DNA of 64,000 nt from Metallyticus violacea (lineage: Eukaryota > Arthropoda > Insecta > Mantodea > Metallyticidae). The position numbers were made by a program, and so were the translations under genes. Of the stretch, positions 1-10,746 are shown in pieces (positions within the stretch are counted from its first letter, which is position 1; every line of letters begins with the position of its first letter). Where the stretch lies: assembly GCA_030762175.1 (NCBI GenBank), contig JAUJEO010000019.1, forward strand, positions 2,176,001-2,240,000. Reading direction: 5' to 3'. The notes under the pieces are model-generated. The model searched no databases, had not been told where the DNA came from, and saw only the letters and a program-made list of their open reading frames with translations.

Positions 1-265
1 GTCTAAGGCTATCAAACAAGTATAATGAAAGAGAACAAGTTATCTCAAATAAGAATGGAAAAAAAGTGATTCTAACGAAGTTTCCAAACTTCGAAAAAAA
101 TTTTTTTTCTTTTCGAGATTCTTTGCGCATAATATGCTTGTCTGAGGCTATCAAACTAGTATAATGAAAGAGAACCAGTTATCTCAGATAAGAATGAAAA
201 AAAAGTGATTCTAACGAAGTTTCCAAACTTCGAAAAAAAATTTTTTTCATTTCGAGATTCTTTGC

Positions 266-277
266 GCATACCTATGC
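266..277 (+). repeat. GCATACCTATGC marker monomer, copy 1 of 11
   Basis: The dyad centre is CC instead of A, making a 140-bp monomer. It is preceded by TTTTCATTTCGAG and, 60 bp earlier, AATGAAAAAAAAG. This marker heads a recognisable block and allows block lengths to be read off. Confidence 0.9.
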
Positions 278-1593
278 TTTTCTGAGGCTATCAAACTAGT
301 ATAATGAAAGAGAACCAGTTATCTCAAATAAGAACGGAAAAAAAGTGAATCCAACGAAGTTTCCAAACTTCGAAAAAAAAATTTTTTCTTTTAGAGATTC
401 TTTGCGCATAATATGCTTTTCTGAGGCTATCAAAATAGTATAATGAAAGAGAACCAGTTATCTCAAATAAGAACGGAAAAAAAGTGATTCTAACGAAGTT
501 TCCAAACTTCGAAATAAAATTTTTTTCTTTTCGAGATTCTTTGCGCATAATATGCTTGTCTGAGGCTATCAAACTAGTATAATGAAAGAGAACCAGTAAT
601 CTGAAATAAGAACGGAAAAAAAGTGATTCTAACGAAGTTTCCAAACTTCGAAAAAAAATTTTTTTCTTTTCGAGATTCTTTGCGCATAATATGCTTGTCT
701 AAGGCTATCAAACTAGTATAATGAAAGAGAACAAGTTATCTCAAATAAGAACGGAAAAAAAGTGATTCTAACGAAGTTTCCAAACTTCGAAAAAAAATTT
801 TTTTCTTTTCGAGATTCTTTGCGCATCATATGCTTGTCTGAGGCTATCAAACTAGTATAATGAAGGAGAACCAGTAATCTTAAATAAGAGCGGAAAAAAA
901 GTGATTCTAACGAAGTTTCCAAACTTCGAAAAAAAATTTTTTTCTTTTCGAGATTCTTTGCGCATAATATGCTTGTCTAAGGCTATCAAACTAGTATAAT
1001 GAAAGAGAACAAGTTATCTCAAATAAGAATGTAAAAAAAGTGATTCTAAGGAAGTTTCCAAACTTCGAAAAAAAATTTTTTTCTTTTCGAGATTCTTTGC
1101 GCATAATATGCTTGTCTGAGGCTATCAAACTAGTATAATGAAAGAGAACCAGTTATCTCAAATAAGAACGGAAAAAAAGTGATTCTAACGAGGTTTCCAA
1201 TCTTCGAAAAAAAATTTTTTTCTTTTCGAGATTCTTTGCCCATAATATGCTTGTCTGAGGCTATCAAACTAGTATAATGAAAGAGAACCAGTTATCTCAA
1301 ATAAGAACGGAAAAAAAGTGATTCTAACGAGGTTTCCAATCTTCGAAAAAAAATTTTTTTCTTTTCTAGATTCTTTGCGCATAATATGCTTTTCTGAGAC
1401 TATCAAACTAGTATAATGAAAGAGAACCAGTTATCTCAAATAAGAACGGAAAAAAAAAAATTCTAACGAAGTTTCCAAACTTCGAAAAAAATTTTTTTTC
1501 TTTTCGAGATTCTTTGCGCATAATATGCTTGTCTAAGGCTATCAAACTAGTATAATGAAAGAGAACAAGTTATCTCAAATAAGAACGGAAAAA

Positions 1594-1610
1594 AAGTGAT
1601 TCTAACGAAG
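1594..1610 (-). other. Weak CENP-B-box-like 17-mer (example copy)
   Basis: Read on the minus strand, monomer positions 64-80 give CTTCGTTAGAATCACTT. The mammalian CENP-B box is YTTCGTTGGAARCGGGA. Eleven of 17 positions agree, including TTCG, the essential A and the first C of CGGG, but the last three essential Gs are missing. The TAAGG monomer class destroys the CG. This may be chance in a 139-bp sequence and is listed only as a candidate. Confidence 0.2.
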
Positions 1611-1623
1611 TTTCCAAACTTCG
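1606..1623. other. 18-bp perfect dyad in the monomer (example copy)
   Basis: CGAAGTTT and AAACTTCG are exact reverse complements, separated by CC, at monomer positions 76-93. Most monomers of the array carry it whole. In the TAAGG class the outer pair is lost and the arms are 7 bp. Many variants change only the centre: CT at the TTTCTAAAC copies, CAA at the TTTCAAAAAC copies. The GAGGTTTCCAATCTTC class does weaken it, giving one G:T and one T:T pair. It could be a protein-binding site or a small cruciform; no function is shown by the sequence. Confidence 0.9.
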
Positions 1624-1643
1624 AAAAAAAATTTTTTTCTTTT
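1624..1643. other. A8T7-C-T4 tract, candidate bent DNA (example copy)
   Basis: Monomer positions 94-113 hold A8, T7, C and T4. With the CG just before and just after, this forms an imperfect inverted repeat at positions 92-115 (CGAAAA against TTTTCG). AnTn tracts are known to bend DNA and to disfavour ordinary nucleosome wrapping. The A/T boundary moves between copies (A7T8, A8T7, A9T6), usually keeping 15 bases; A8T6 copies are also found and shorten the monomer to 138 bp. A second A tract (A7) lies about 35 bp upstream. Confidence 0.85.
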
Positions 1644-1656
1644 CGAGATTCTTTGC

Positions 1657-1667
1657 GCATAATATGC
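1657..1667. other. GCATA-A-TATGC dyad at the monomer end (example copy)
   Basis: An 11-bp palindrome with a single central base closes each monomer at positions 127-137. Variants include GCATACCTATGC, where the arms are kept and the centre becomes CC, GCATCATATGC, GCAAAATATGC, GCGTATAATATGC and CGCATAACATGC. It is the second of two perfect dyads per monomer; their centres are about 47 bp apart. Confidence 0.85.
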
Positions 1668-2158
1668 TTGTCTAAGGCTATCAAACTAGTATAATGAAAG
1701 AGAACAAGTTATCTCAAATAAGAATGGAAAAAAAGTGATTCTAAGGAAGTTTCCAAACTTCGAAAAAAATTTTTTTTCTTTTCGAGATTCTTTGCGCATA
1801 ATATGCTTGTCTGAGGCTATCAAACTAGTATAATGAAAGAGAACCAGTTATCTCAAATAAGAACGGAAAAAAAGTGATTCTAACGAAGTTTCCAAACTTC
1901 GAAAAAAATTTTTTTTCTTTTCGAGATTCTTTGCGCATAATATGCTTGTCTAAGGCTATCAAACTAGTATAATGAAAGAGAACAAGTTATCTCAAATAAG
2001 AACGGAAAAAAAGTGATTCTAACGATGTTTCCAAACTTCGAAAAAAATTTTTTTTCTTTTCGAGATTCTTTGCGCATAATATGCTTGTCTGAGGCTATCA
2101 AACTAGCATAATGAAAGAGAACCAGTAATCTTAAATAAGAACGGAAAAAAAGTGTTAT

Positions 2159-2177
2159 AACGAAGTTTCCAAACTTC
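2159..2177 (+). other. Junction of a one-monomer (139 bp) deletion
   Basis: The left side matches the GTGTTATAACG monomer seen whole at 6591-6650, and the right side matches the following monomer, which ends its dyad with CTTCTTAAAA near 6771. The two are fused within the shared dyad sequence, so one monomer is missing relative to 6.6-6.8, 13.5-13.7, 45.9-46.1, 50.5-50.7 and 57.6-57.8 kb. The fused copy therefore has the left end of one class and the right end of the next. Confidence 0.8.
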
Positions 2178-4445
2178 TTAAAAAAAATTTTTTTATTTTC
2201 GAGATTCTTTGCGCATAATATGCTTGTCTAAGGCTATCAAACTAGAATAATGAAAGAGAAGAAGTTATCTCAAATAAGAATGGAAAAAAAGTGATTCTAA
2301 GGAAGTTTCCAAACTTCGAAAAAAAATTTATTTCTTTTCGAGAATTATTGCGCATAATATGCTTGTCTAAGGCTATCAAACTAGTATAATGAAAGAGAAC
2401 ATGTTATATCAAATAAGAACGGAAAAAAAGTGATTCTAACGAAGTTTCCAAACTTCGAAAAAAAATTTATTTCTTTTCGAGAATTATTGCGCATAATATG
2501 CTTGTCTAAGGCTATCAAACTAGTATAATGAAAGAGAACATGTTATATCAAATAAGAACGGAAAAAAAGTGATTCTAACGAAGTTTCCAAACTTCGAAAA
2601 AACATTTTTTTCTTTTCGAGATTCTTTGCGCATAATATGCTTGTCTGAGGCTATCAAACTAGTATAATGAAAGAGAACCAGTAATCTTAAATAGAACGGA
2701 AAAAAAGTGATTATAACGAAGTTTCCAAACTTCGAAAAAAAATTTTTTCTTTTCCAGATTCTTTGCGCATAATATGCTTGTCTAAGGCTATCAAACAAGT
2801 ATAATGAAAGAGAACAAGTTATCTCAAATAAGAATGGAAAAAAAGTGACTCTAAGGAAGTTTCAAAAACTTCGAAAAAAAATTTTTTTCTTTTCGAGATT
2901 CTTTGCGCATAATATGCTTGTCTGAGGCTATCAAAATAGTATAATGAAAGAGAACCAGTTATCTCAAATAAGAACGGAAAAAAGTGATTCTAACGAAGTT
3001 TCCAAACTTCGAAAAAAAATTTTTTTCTTTTCGAGATTCTTTGCGCATAATATGCTTGTCTAAGGCTATCAAACAAGTATAATGAAAGAGAACAAGTTAT
3101 CTCAAATAAGAATGGAAAAAAAGTGATTCTAAGGAAGTTTCCAAACTTCGAAAAAAAATTTTTTTCTTTTCGAGATTCTTTGCGCATAATATGCTTGTCT
3201 AAGGCTATCAAACTAGTATAATGAAAGAGAACAAGTTATCTTAAATAAGAACGGAAAAAAAGTGATTCTAACGAAGTTTCCAAACTTCGAAAAAAAATTT
3301 TTTCTTTTCGAGATTCTTTGCGCATAATATGCTTGTCTGAGGCTATCAAACTAGTATAATGAAAGAGAACCAGTAATCTTAAATAAGAACGGAAAAAAGT
3401 GATTATAACGAAGTTTCCAAACTTCGAAATAAAATTTTTTTCTTTTCGAGATTCTTTTCGCATAACATGCTTGTCTAAGGCTATCAAACAAGTATAATGA
3501 AAGAGAACAAGTTATCTCAAATAAGAATGGAAAAAAAGTGATTCTAAGGAAGTTTCCAAACTTCGAAAAAAATTTTTTTTCTTTTCGAGATTCTTTGCGC
3601 ATAATATGCTTGTCTGAGGCTATCAAACTAGTATAATGAAAGAGAACCAGTTATCTCAAATAAGAACGGAAAAAAAGTGATTCTAACGAAGTTTCCAAAC
3701 TTCGAAAAAAAATTTTTTTCTTTTCGAGATTCTTTGCGCATAATATGCTTGTCTAAGGCTATCAAACAAGTATAATGAAAGAGAACAAGTTATCTCAAAT
3801 AAGAATGGAAAAAAAGTGATTCTAAGGAAGTTTCCAAACTTCGAAAAAAAATTTTTTTCTTTTCGAGATTCTTTGCGCATAATATGCTTGTCTGAGGCTA
3901 TCAAACTAGTATAATGAAAGAGAACCAGTTATCTCAAATAAGAACGGAAAAAAAGTGATTCTAACGAGGTTTCCAATCTTCGAAAAAAAATTTTTTTCTT
4001 TTCTAGATTCTTTGCGCATAATATGCTTTTCTAAGACTATCAAAATAGTATAATGAAAGAGAACCAGTTATCTCAAATAAGAACGGAAAAAAAGTGATTC
4101 TAACGAAGTTTCCAAACTTGGAAAAAAAATTTTTTTCTTTTCGAGATTCTTTGCGCATAATATGCTTGTCTAAGGCTATCAAACTAGTATAATGAAAGAG
4201 AACAAGTTATCTCAAATAAGAACGGAAAAAAAGGGATTCTAACGAAGTTTCCAAACTTAGAAAAAAAATTTTTTTCTTTTCGATATTCTTTGCGCATAAT
4301 ATGCTTGTCTGAGGCTATCAAACTAGTATAATGAAAGAGAACCAGTTATCTCAGATAAGAACGGAAAAAAAGTGATTCTAACGAAGTTTCCAAACTTCGA
4401 AAAAAAATTTTTTTCTTTTCGAGATTCTTTGCGCATAATATGCTT

Positions 4446-7400
4446 GTCTAAGGCTATCAAACAAGTATAATGAAAGAGAACAAGTTATCTCAAATAAGAA
4501 TGGAAAAAAAGTGATTCTAACGAAGTTTCCAAACTTCGAAAAAAATTTTTTTTCTTTTCGAGATTCTTTGCGCATAATATGCTTGTCTGAGGCTATCAAA
4601 CTAGTATAATGAAAGAGAACCAGTTATCTCAGATAAGAATGGAAAAAAAGTGATTCTAACGAAGTTTCCAAACTTCGAAAAAAAATTTTTTTCATTTCGA
4701 GATTCTTTGCGCATACCTATGCTTTTCTGAGGCTATCAAACTAGTATAATGAAAGAGAACCAGTTATCTCAAATAAGAACGGAAAAAAAGTGATTCCAAC
4801 GAAGTTTCCAAACTTCGAAAAAAAAATTTTTTCTTTTAGAGATTCTTTGCGCATAATATGCTTTTCTGAGGCTATCAAAATAGTATAATGAAAGAGAACC
4901 AGTTATCTCAAATAAGAACGGAAAAAAAGTGATTCTAACGAAGTTTCCAAACTTCGAAATAAAATTTTTTTCTTTTCGAGATTCTTTGCGCATAATATGC
5001 TTGTCTGAGGCTATCAAACTAGTATAATGAAAGAGAACCAGTAATCTGAAATAAGAACGGAAAAAAAGTGATTCTAACGAAGTTTCCAAACTTCGAAAAA
5101 AAATTTTTTTCTTTTCGAGATTCTTTGCGCATAATATGCTTGTCTAAGGCTATCAAACTAGTATAATGAAAGAGAACAAGTTATCTCAAATAAGAACGGA
5201 AAAAAAGTGATTCTAACGAAGTTTCCAAACTTCGAAAAAAAATTTTTTTCTTTTCGAGATTCTTTGCGCATCATATGCTTGTCTGAGGCTATCAAACTAG
5301 TATAATGAAGGAGAACCAGTAATCTTAAATAAGAGCGGAAAAAAAGTGATTCTAACGAAGTTTCCAAACTTCGAAAAAAAATTTTTTTCTTTTCGAGATT
5401 CTTTGCGCATAATATGCTTGTCTAAGGCTATCAAACTAGTATAATGAAAGAGAACAAGTTATCTCAAATAAGAATGTAAAAAAAGTGATTCTAAGGAAGT
5501 TTCCAAACTTCGAAAAAAAATTTTTTTCTTTTCGAGATTCTTTGCGCATAATATGCTTGTCTGAGGCTATCAAACTAGTATAATGAAAGAGAACCAGTTA
5601 TCTCAAATAAGAACGGAAAAAAAGTGTTTCTAACGAGGTTTCCAATCTTCGAAAAAAAATTTTTTTCTTTTCGAGATTCTTTGCACATAATATGCTTGTC
5701 TGAGGCTATCAAACTAGTATAATGAAAGAGAACCAGTTATCTCAAATAAGAACGGAAAAAAAGTGATTCTAACGAGGTTTCCAATCTTCGAAAAAAAATT
5801 TTTTTCTTTTCTAGATTCTTTGCGCATAATATGCTTTTCTGAGACTATCAAACTAGTATAATGAAAGAGAACCAGTTATCTCAAATAAGAACGGAAAAAA
5901 AAAAATTCTAACGAAGTTTCCAAACTTCGAAAAAAATTTTTTTTCTTTTCAAGATTCTTTGCGCATAATATGCTTGTCTAAGGCTATCAAACTAGTATAA
6001 TGAAAGAGAACAAGTTATCTCAAATAAGAACGGAAAAAAAGTGATTCTAACGAAGTTTCCAAACTTCGAAAAAAAATTTTTTTCTTTTCGAGATTCTTTG
6101 CGCATAATATGCTTGTCTAAGGCTATCAAACTAGTATAATGAAAGAGAACAAGTTATCTCAAATAAGAATGGAAAAAAAGTGATTCTAAGGAAGTTTCCA
6201 AACTTCGAAAAAAAATTTTTTTCTTTTCGAGATTCTTTGCGCATAATATGCTTGTCTGAGGCTATCAAACTAGTATAATGAAAGAGAACCAGTTATCTCA
6301 AATAAGAACGGAAAAAAAGTGATTCTAACGAAGTTTCCAAACTTCGAAAAAAATTTTTTTTCTTTTCGAGATTCTTTGCGCATAATATGCTTGTCTAAGG
6401 CTATCAAACTAGTATAATGAAAGAGAACAAGTTATCTCAAATAAGAACGGAAAAAAAGTGATTCTAACGATGTTTCCAAACTTCGAAAAAAATTTTTTTT
6501 CTTTTCGAGATTCTTTGCGCATAATATGCTTGTCTGAGGCTATCAAACTAGCATAATGAAAGAGAACCAGTAATCTTAAATAAGAACGGAAAAAAAGTGT
6601 TATAACGAAGTTTCCAAACTTCGAAAAAAAATTTTTTTCTTTTCGAGATTCTTTGCGCATAATATGCTTGTCTAAGGCTATCAAACTAGTATAATGAAAG
6701 AGAACAAGTTATCTTAAATAAGAACGGAAAAAAATTGATTCTAACGAAGTTTCCAAACTTCTTAAAAAAAATTTTTTTATTTTCGAGATTCTTTGCGCAT
6801 AATATGCTTGTCTAAGGCTATCAAACTAGAATAATGAAAGAGAAGAAGTTATCTCAAATAAGAATGGAAAAAAAGTGATTCTAAGGAAGTTTCCAAACTT
6901 CGAAAAAAAATTTATTTCTTTTCGAGAATTATTGCGCATAATATGCTTGTCTAAGGCTATCAAACTAGTATAATGAAAGAGAACATGTTATATCAAATAA
7001 GAACGGAAAAAAAGTGATTCTAACGAAGTTTCCAAACTTCGAAAAAAAATTTATTTCTTTTCGAGAATTATTGCGCATAATATGCTTGTCTAAGGCTATC
7101 AAACTAGTATAATGAAAGAGAACATGTTATATCAAATAAGAACGGAAAAAAAGTGATTCTAACGAAGTTTCCAAACTTCGAAAAAACATTTTTTTCTTTT
7201 CGAGATTCTTTGCGCATAATATGCTTGTCTGAGGCTATCAAACTAGTATAATGAAAGAGAACCAGTAATCTTAAATAGAACGGAAAAAAAGTGATTATAA
7301 CGAAGTTTCCAAACTTCGAAAAAAAATTTTTTCTTTTCCAGATTCTTTGCGCATAATATGCTTGTCTAAGGCTATCAAACAAGTATAATGAAAGAGAACA

Positions 7401-7884
7401 AGTTATCTCAAATAAGAATGGAAAAAAAGTGATTCTAAGGAAGTTTCAAAAACTTCGAAAAAAAATTTTTTTCTTTTCGAGATTCTTTGCGCATAATATG
7501 CTTGTCTGAGGCTATCAAAATAGTATAATGAAAGAGAACCAGTTATCTCAAATAAGAACGGAAAAAAGTGATTCTAACGAAGTTTCCAAACTTCGAAAAA
7601 AAATTTTTTTCTTTTCGAGATTCTTTGCGCATAATATGCTTGTCTAAGGCTATCAAACAAGTATAATGAAAGAGAACAAGTTATCTCAAATAAGAATGGA
7701 AAAAAAGTGATTCTAAGGAAGTTTCCAAACTTCGAAAAAAAATTTTTTTCTTTTCGAGATTCTTTGCGCATAATATGCTTGTCTAAGGCTATCAAACTAG
7801 TATAATGAAAGAGAACAAGTTATCTTAAATAAGAACGGAAAAAAAGTGATTCTAACGAAGTTTCCAAACTTCGAAAAAAAATTT
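4446..7884 (+). repeat. Second copy of the 4.4-4.6 kb block
   Basis: Homologous to 1-3300 with the one-monomer difference described at 2.16 kb. Small private differences from the first copy include GTGTTTCTAACGAGG near 5627 (GTGATTC in the first copy), TTTGCACATAATATG near 5690 (TTTGCCC in the first) and CTTTTCAAGATTC near 5947. From 4979 this block is also the start of the 6,948-bp duplication. Confidence 0.85.
4711..4722 (+). repeat. GCATACCTATGC marker, copy 2
   Basis: 4,445 bp after copy 1; TTTTCATTTCGAG form, with AATGGAAAAAAAG. Confidence 0.9.
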
Positions 7885-8462
7885 TTTTCTTTTCGAGATT
7901 CTTTGCGCATAATATGCTTGTCTAAGGCTATCAAACTAGTATAATGAAAGAGAACAAGTTATCTCAAATAAGAATGGAAAAAAAGTGATTCTAAGGAAGT
8001 TTCCAAACTTCAAAAAAAAATTTTTTTCTTTTCGAGATTCTTTGCGCATAATATGCTTGTCTGAGGCTATCAAACTAGTATAATGAAAGAGAACCAGTTA
8101 TCTCAAATAAGAACGGAAAAAAAGTGATTCTAACGAAGTTTCCAAACTTCGAAATAAAATTTTAATCTTTTCGAGATTCTTTGCGCAAAATATGCTTGTC
8201 TGAGGCTATCAAACTAGTATAATGAAAGAGAACCAGTAATCTTAAATAAGAACGGAAAAAAAGTGATTCTAACGAAGTTTCCAAACTTCGAAAAAAAAAT
8301 TTTTTCTTTTCGAGATTCTTTGCGCATAATATGCTTGTCTGAGGCTATCAAACTAGTATAATGAAAGAGAACCAGTTATCTCAGATAAGAATGGAAAAAA
8401 AGTGATTCTACCGAAGTTTCCAAACTTCGAAAAAAAATTTTTTTCTTTTCGAGATTCTTTGC

Positions 8463-8474
8463 GCATACCTATGC
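8463..8474 (+). repeat. GCATACCTATGC marker, copy 3
   Basis: 3,752 bp after copy 2; TTTTCTTTTCGAG form with GATTCTACCGAAG, a different subfamily. Confidence 0.9.
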
Positions 8475-8800
8475 TTTTCTGAGGCTATCAAACTAGTATA
8501 ATGAAAGAGAACCAGTTATCTCAAATAAGAACGGAAAAAAAGTGATTCCAACGAAGTTTCCAAACTTCGAAAAAAAAATTTTTTCTTTTAGAGATTCTTT
8601 GCGCATAATATGCTTTTCTGAGGCTATCAAAATAGTATAATGAAAGAGAACCAGTTATCTCAAATAAGAACGGAAAAAAAGTGATTCTAACGAAGTTTCC
8701 AAACTTCGAAATAAAATTTTTTTCTTTTCGAGATTCTTTGCGCATAATATGCTTGTCTGAGGCTATCAAACTAGTATAATGAAAGAGAACGAGTAATCTG

Positions 8801-9773
8801 AAATAAGAACGGAAAAAAAGTGATTCTAACGAAGTTTCCAAACTTCGAAAAAAAATTTTTTTCTTTTCGAGATTCTTTGCGCATAATATGCTTGTCTAAG
8901 GCTATCAAACTAGTATAATGAAAGAGAACAAGTTATCTCAAATAAGAATGTAAAAAAAGTGATTCTAAGGAAGTTTCCAAACTTCGAAAAAAAATTTTTT
9001 TCTTTTCGAGATTCTTTGCGCATAATATGCTTGTCTGAGGCTATCAAACTAGTATAATGAAAGAGAACCAGTTATCTCAAATAAGAACGGAAAAAAAGTG
9101 ATTCTAACGAGGTTTCCAATCTTCGAAAAAAAAATTTTTTCTTTTCTAGATTCTTTGCGTATAATATGCTTTTCTGAGACTATCAAACTAGTATAATGAA
9201 AGAGAACCAGTTATCTCAAATAAGAACGGAAAAAAAGTGATTCTAACGAAGTTTCCAAACTTCGAAAAAAATTTTTTTTCTTTTCGAGATTCTTTGCGCA
9301 TAATATGCTTGTCTAAGGCTATCAAACTAGTATAATGAAAGAGAACAAGTTATCTCAAATAAGAACGGAAAAAAAGTGATTCTAACGAAGTTTCCAAACT
9401 TCGAAAAAAAATTTTTTTCTTTTCGAGATTCTTTGCGCATAATATGCTTGTCTGAGGCTATCAAACTAGTATAATGAAAGAGAACCAGTAATCTTAAATA
9501 AGAACGGAAAAAAAGTGTTTCTAACGAAGTTTCTAAACTTCGAAAAAAAATTTTTTTCTTTTCGAGATTCTTTGCGCATAATATGCTTGTCTAAGGCTAT
9601 CAAACTAGTATAATGAAAGAGAACAAGTTATCTCAAATAAGAATGGAAAAAAAGTGATTACTAGGAAGTTTCCAAACTTCGAAAAAAAATTTTTTTCTTT
9701 TCGAGATTCTTTGCGCATAATATGCTTGTCTAAGGCTATCAAACTAGTATAATGAAAGAGAACAAGTTATCTT
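8801..9773 (+). repeat. 973-bp (7-monomer) nested duplication, unit 1
   Basis: Seven monomers ending with the GTGATTACTAGG copy (9652) and the TTATCTTAAATAAG copy. The same order restarts at 9774. Barcodes repeated at a spacing of 973 bp are AATGTAAAAAAAG, TTTGCGTATAATATGC, GTGTTTCTAACG with TTTCTAAAC, and ATTACTAGG. Confidence 0.88.
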
Positions 9774-10746
9774 AAATAAGAACGGAAAAAAAGTGATTCT
9801 AACGAAGTTTCCAAACTTCGAAAAAAAATTTTTTTCTTTTCGAGATTCTTTGCGCATAATATGCTTGTCTAAGGCTATCAAACTAGTATAATGAAAGAGA
9901 ACAAGTTATCTCAAATAAGAATGTAAAAAAAGTGATTCTAAGGAAGTTTCCAAACTTCGAAAAAAAATTTTTTTCTTTTCGAGATTCTTTGCGCATAATA
10001 TGCTTGTCTGAGGCTATCAAACTAGTATAATGAAAGAGAACCAGTTATCTCAAATAAGAACGGAAAAAAAGTGATTCTAACGAGGTTTCCAATCTTCGAA
10101 AAAAAAATTTTTTCTTTTCTAGATTCTTTGCGTATAATATGCTTTTCTGAGACTATCAAACTAGTATAATGAAAGAGAACCAGTTATCTCAAATAAGAAC
10201 GGAAAAAAAGTGATTCTAACGAAGTTTCCAAACTTCGAAAAAAATTTTTTTTCTTTTCGAGATTCTTTGCGCATAATATGCTTGTCTAAGGCTATCAAAC
10301 TAGTATAATGAAAGAGAACAAGTTATCTCAAATAAGAACGGAAAAAAAGTGATTCTAACGAAGTTTCCAAACTTCGAAAAAAAATTTTTTTCTTTTCGAG
10401 ATTCTTTGCGCATAATATGCTTGTCTGAGGCTATCAAACTAGTATAATGAAAGAGAACCAGTAATCTTAAATAAGAACGGAAAAAAAGTGTTTCTAACGA
10501 AGTTTCTAAACTTCGAAAAAAAATTTTTTTCTTTTCGAGATTCTTTGCGCATAATATGCTTGTCTAAGGCTATCAAACTAGTATAATGAAAGAGAACAAG
10601 TTATCTCAAATAAGAATGGAAAAAAAGTGATTACTAGGAAGTTTCCAAACTTCGAAAAAAAATTTTTTTCTTTTCGAGATTCTTTGCGCATAATATGCTT
10701 GTCTAAGGCTATCAAACTAGTATAATGAAAGAGAACAAGTTATCTT
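9774..10746 (+). repeat. 973-bp nested duplication, unit 2
   Basis: Repeats 8801-9773. Identity with unit 1 continues to 10896, where AATGG replaces AATGT, placing the exchange between 9774 and 9923. The pair sits inside the 6,948-bp unit, so it predates that duplication: it is present in both copies and again near 52.7 and 59.8 kb. Confidence 0.85.

Larger units (their letters stand above)
1531..1669 (+). repeat. Reference monomer (139 bp) used for numbering
   Basis: This copy matches the consensus I derived by eye and serves as the coordinate system (position 1 = base 1531). In order it has GTCTAAGGCTATCAAAC, ACTAGT at 16-21, TATAATGAAAGAGAAC, AAGTTATCTCAAATAAGAAC, GG plus A7 (59-65), GTGATTCTAA, the dyad at 76-93, A8T7 (94-108), CTTTTCGAGATTCTTTGC and the GCATAATATGC dyad at 127-137. 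It belongs to the AAGTTATC / AACGG / TAACG class. The other common classes differ at CCAGTTATC or CCAGTAATCTTAA, AATGG, TATAACG or TAAGG, and GTCTGAGG. Confidence 0.95.
1..4445 (+). repeat. 32-monomer block, first copy of a 4.4-4.6 kb duplication
   Basis: Bases 1 to about 3300 recur at 4446 to about 7884. The spacing is 4,445 bp at the left and 4,584 bp right of about 2.16 kb, because this copy lacks one monomer there. Shared diagnostic monomers include the GCATACCTATGC marker, CATCATATG with GAAGGAGAACC, the AATGTAAAAAAAG copy, the A11 copy near 1450, GAGAACATGTTATATC and TTTCAAAAAC. The segment about 3300-4445 instead resembles 47.18-48.33 kb. The block continues beyond the left edge. Confidence 0.85.

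Noticed and set aside
1525..1557. TTGTCT followed 16 bp later by TATAAT, resembling a bacterial sigma-70 promoter, in nearly every monomer.
   Set aside because: Its occurrence in almost every one of about 460 monomers with no gene downstream, in what looks like eukaryotic satellite DNA, makes it a chance resemblance.
1607..1625. GAAGTTTC plus TTCGAA resembling a heat-shock element.
   Set aside because: Only two GAA/TTC units are in correct 5-bp phase; the next unit is 8 bp away. In an AT-rich monomer this is weak, though transcription of satellites under heat shock is known in other organisms.
1606..1643. Rho-independent-type terminator (dyad followed by a T run).
   Set aside because: The dyad is followed by A8 before the T run, it recurs in every monomer, and no transcription unit precedes it.
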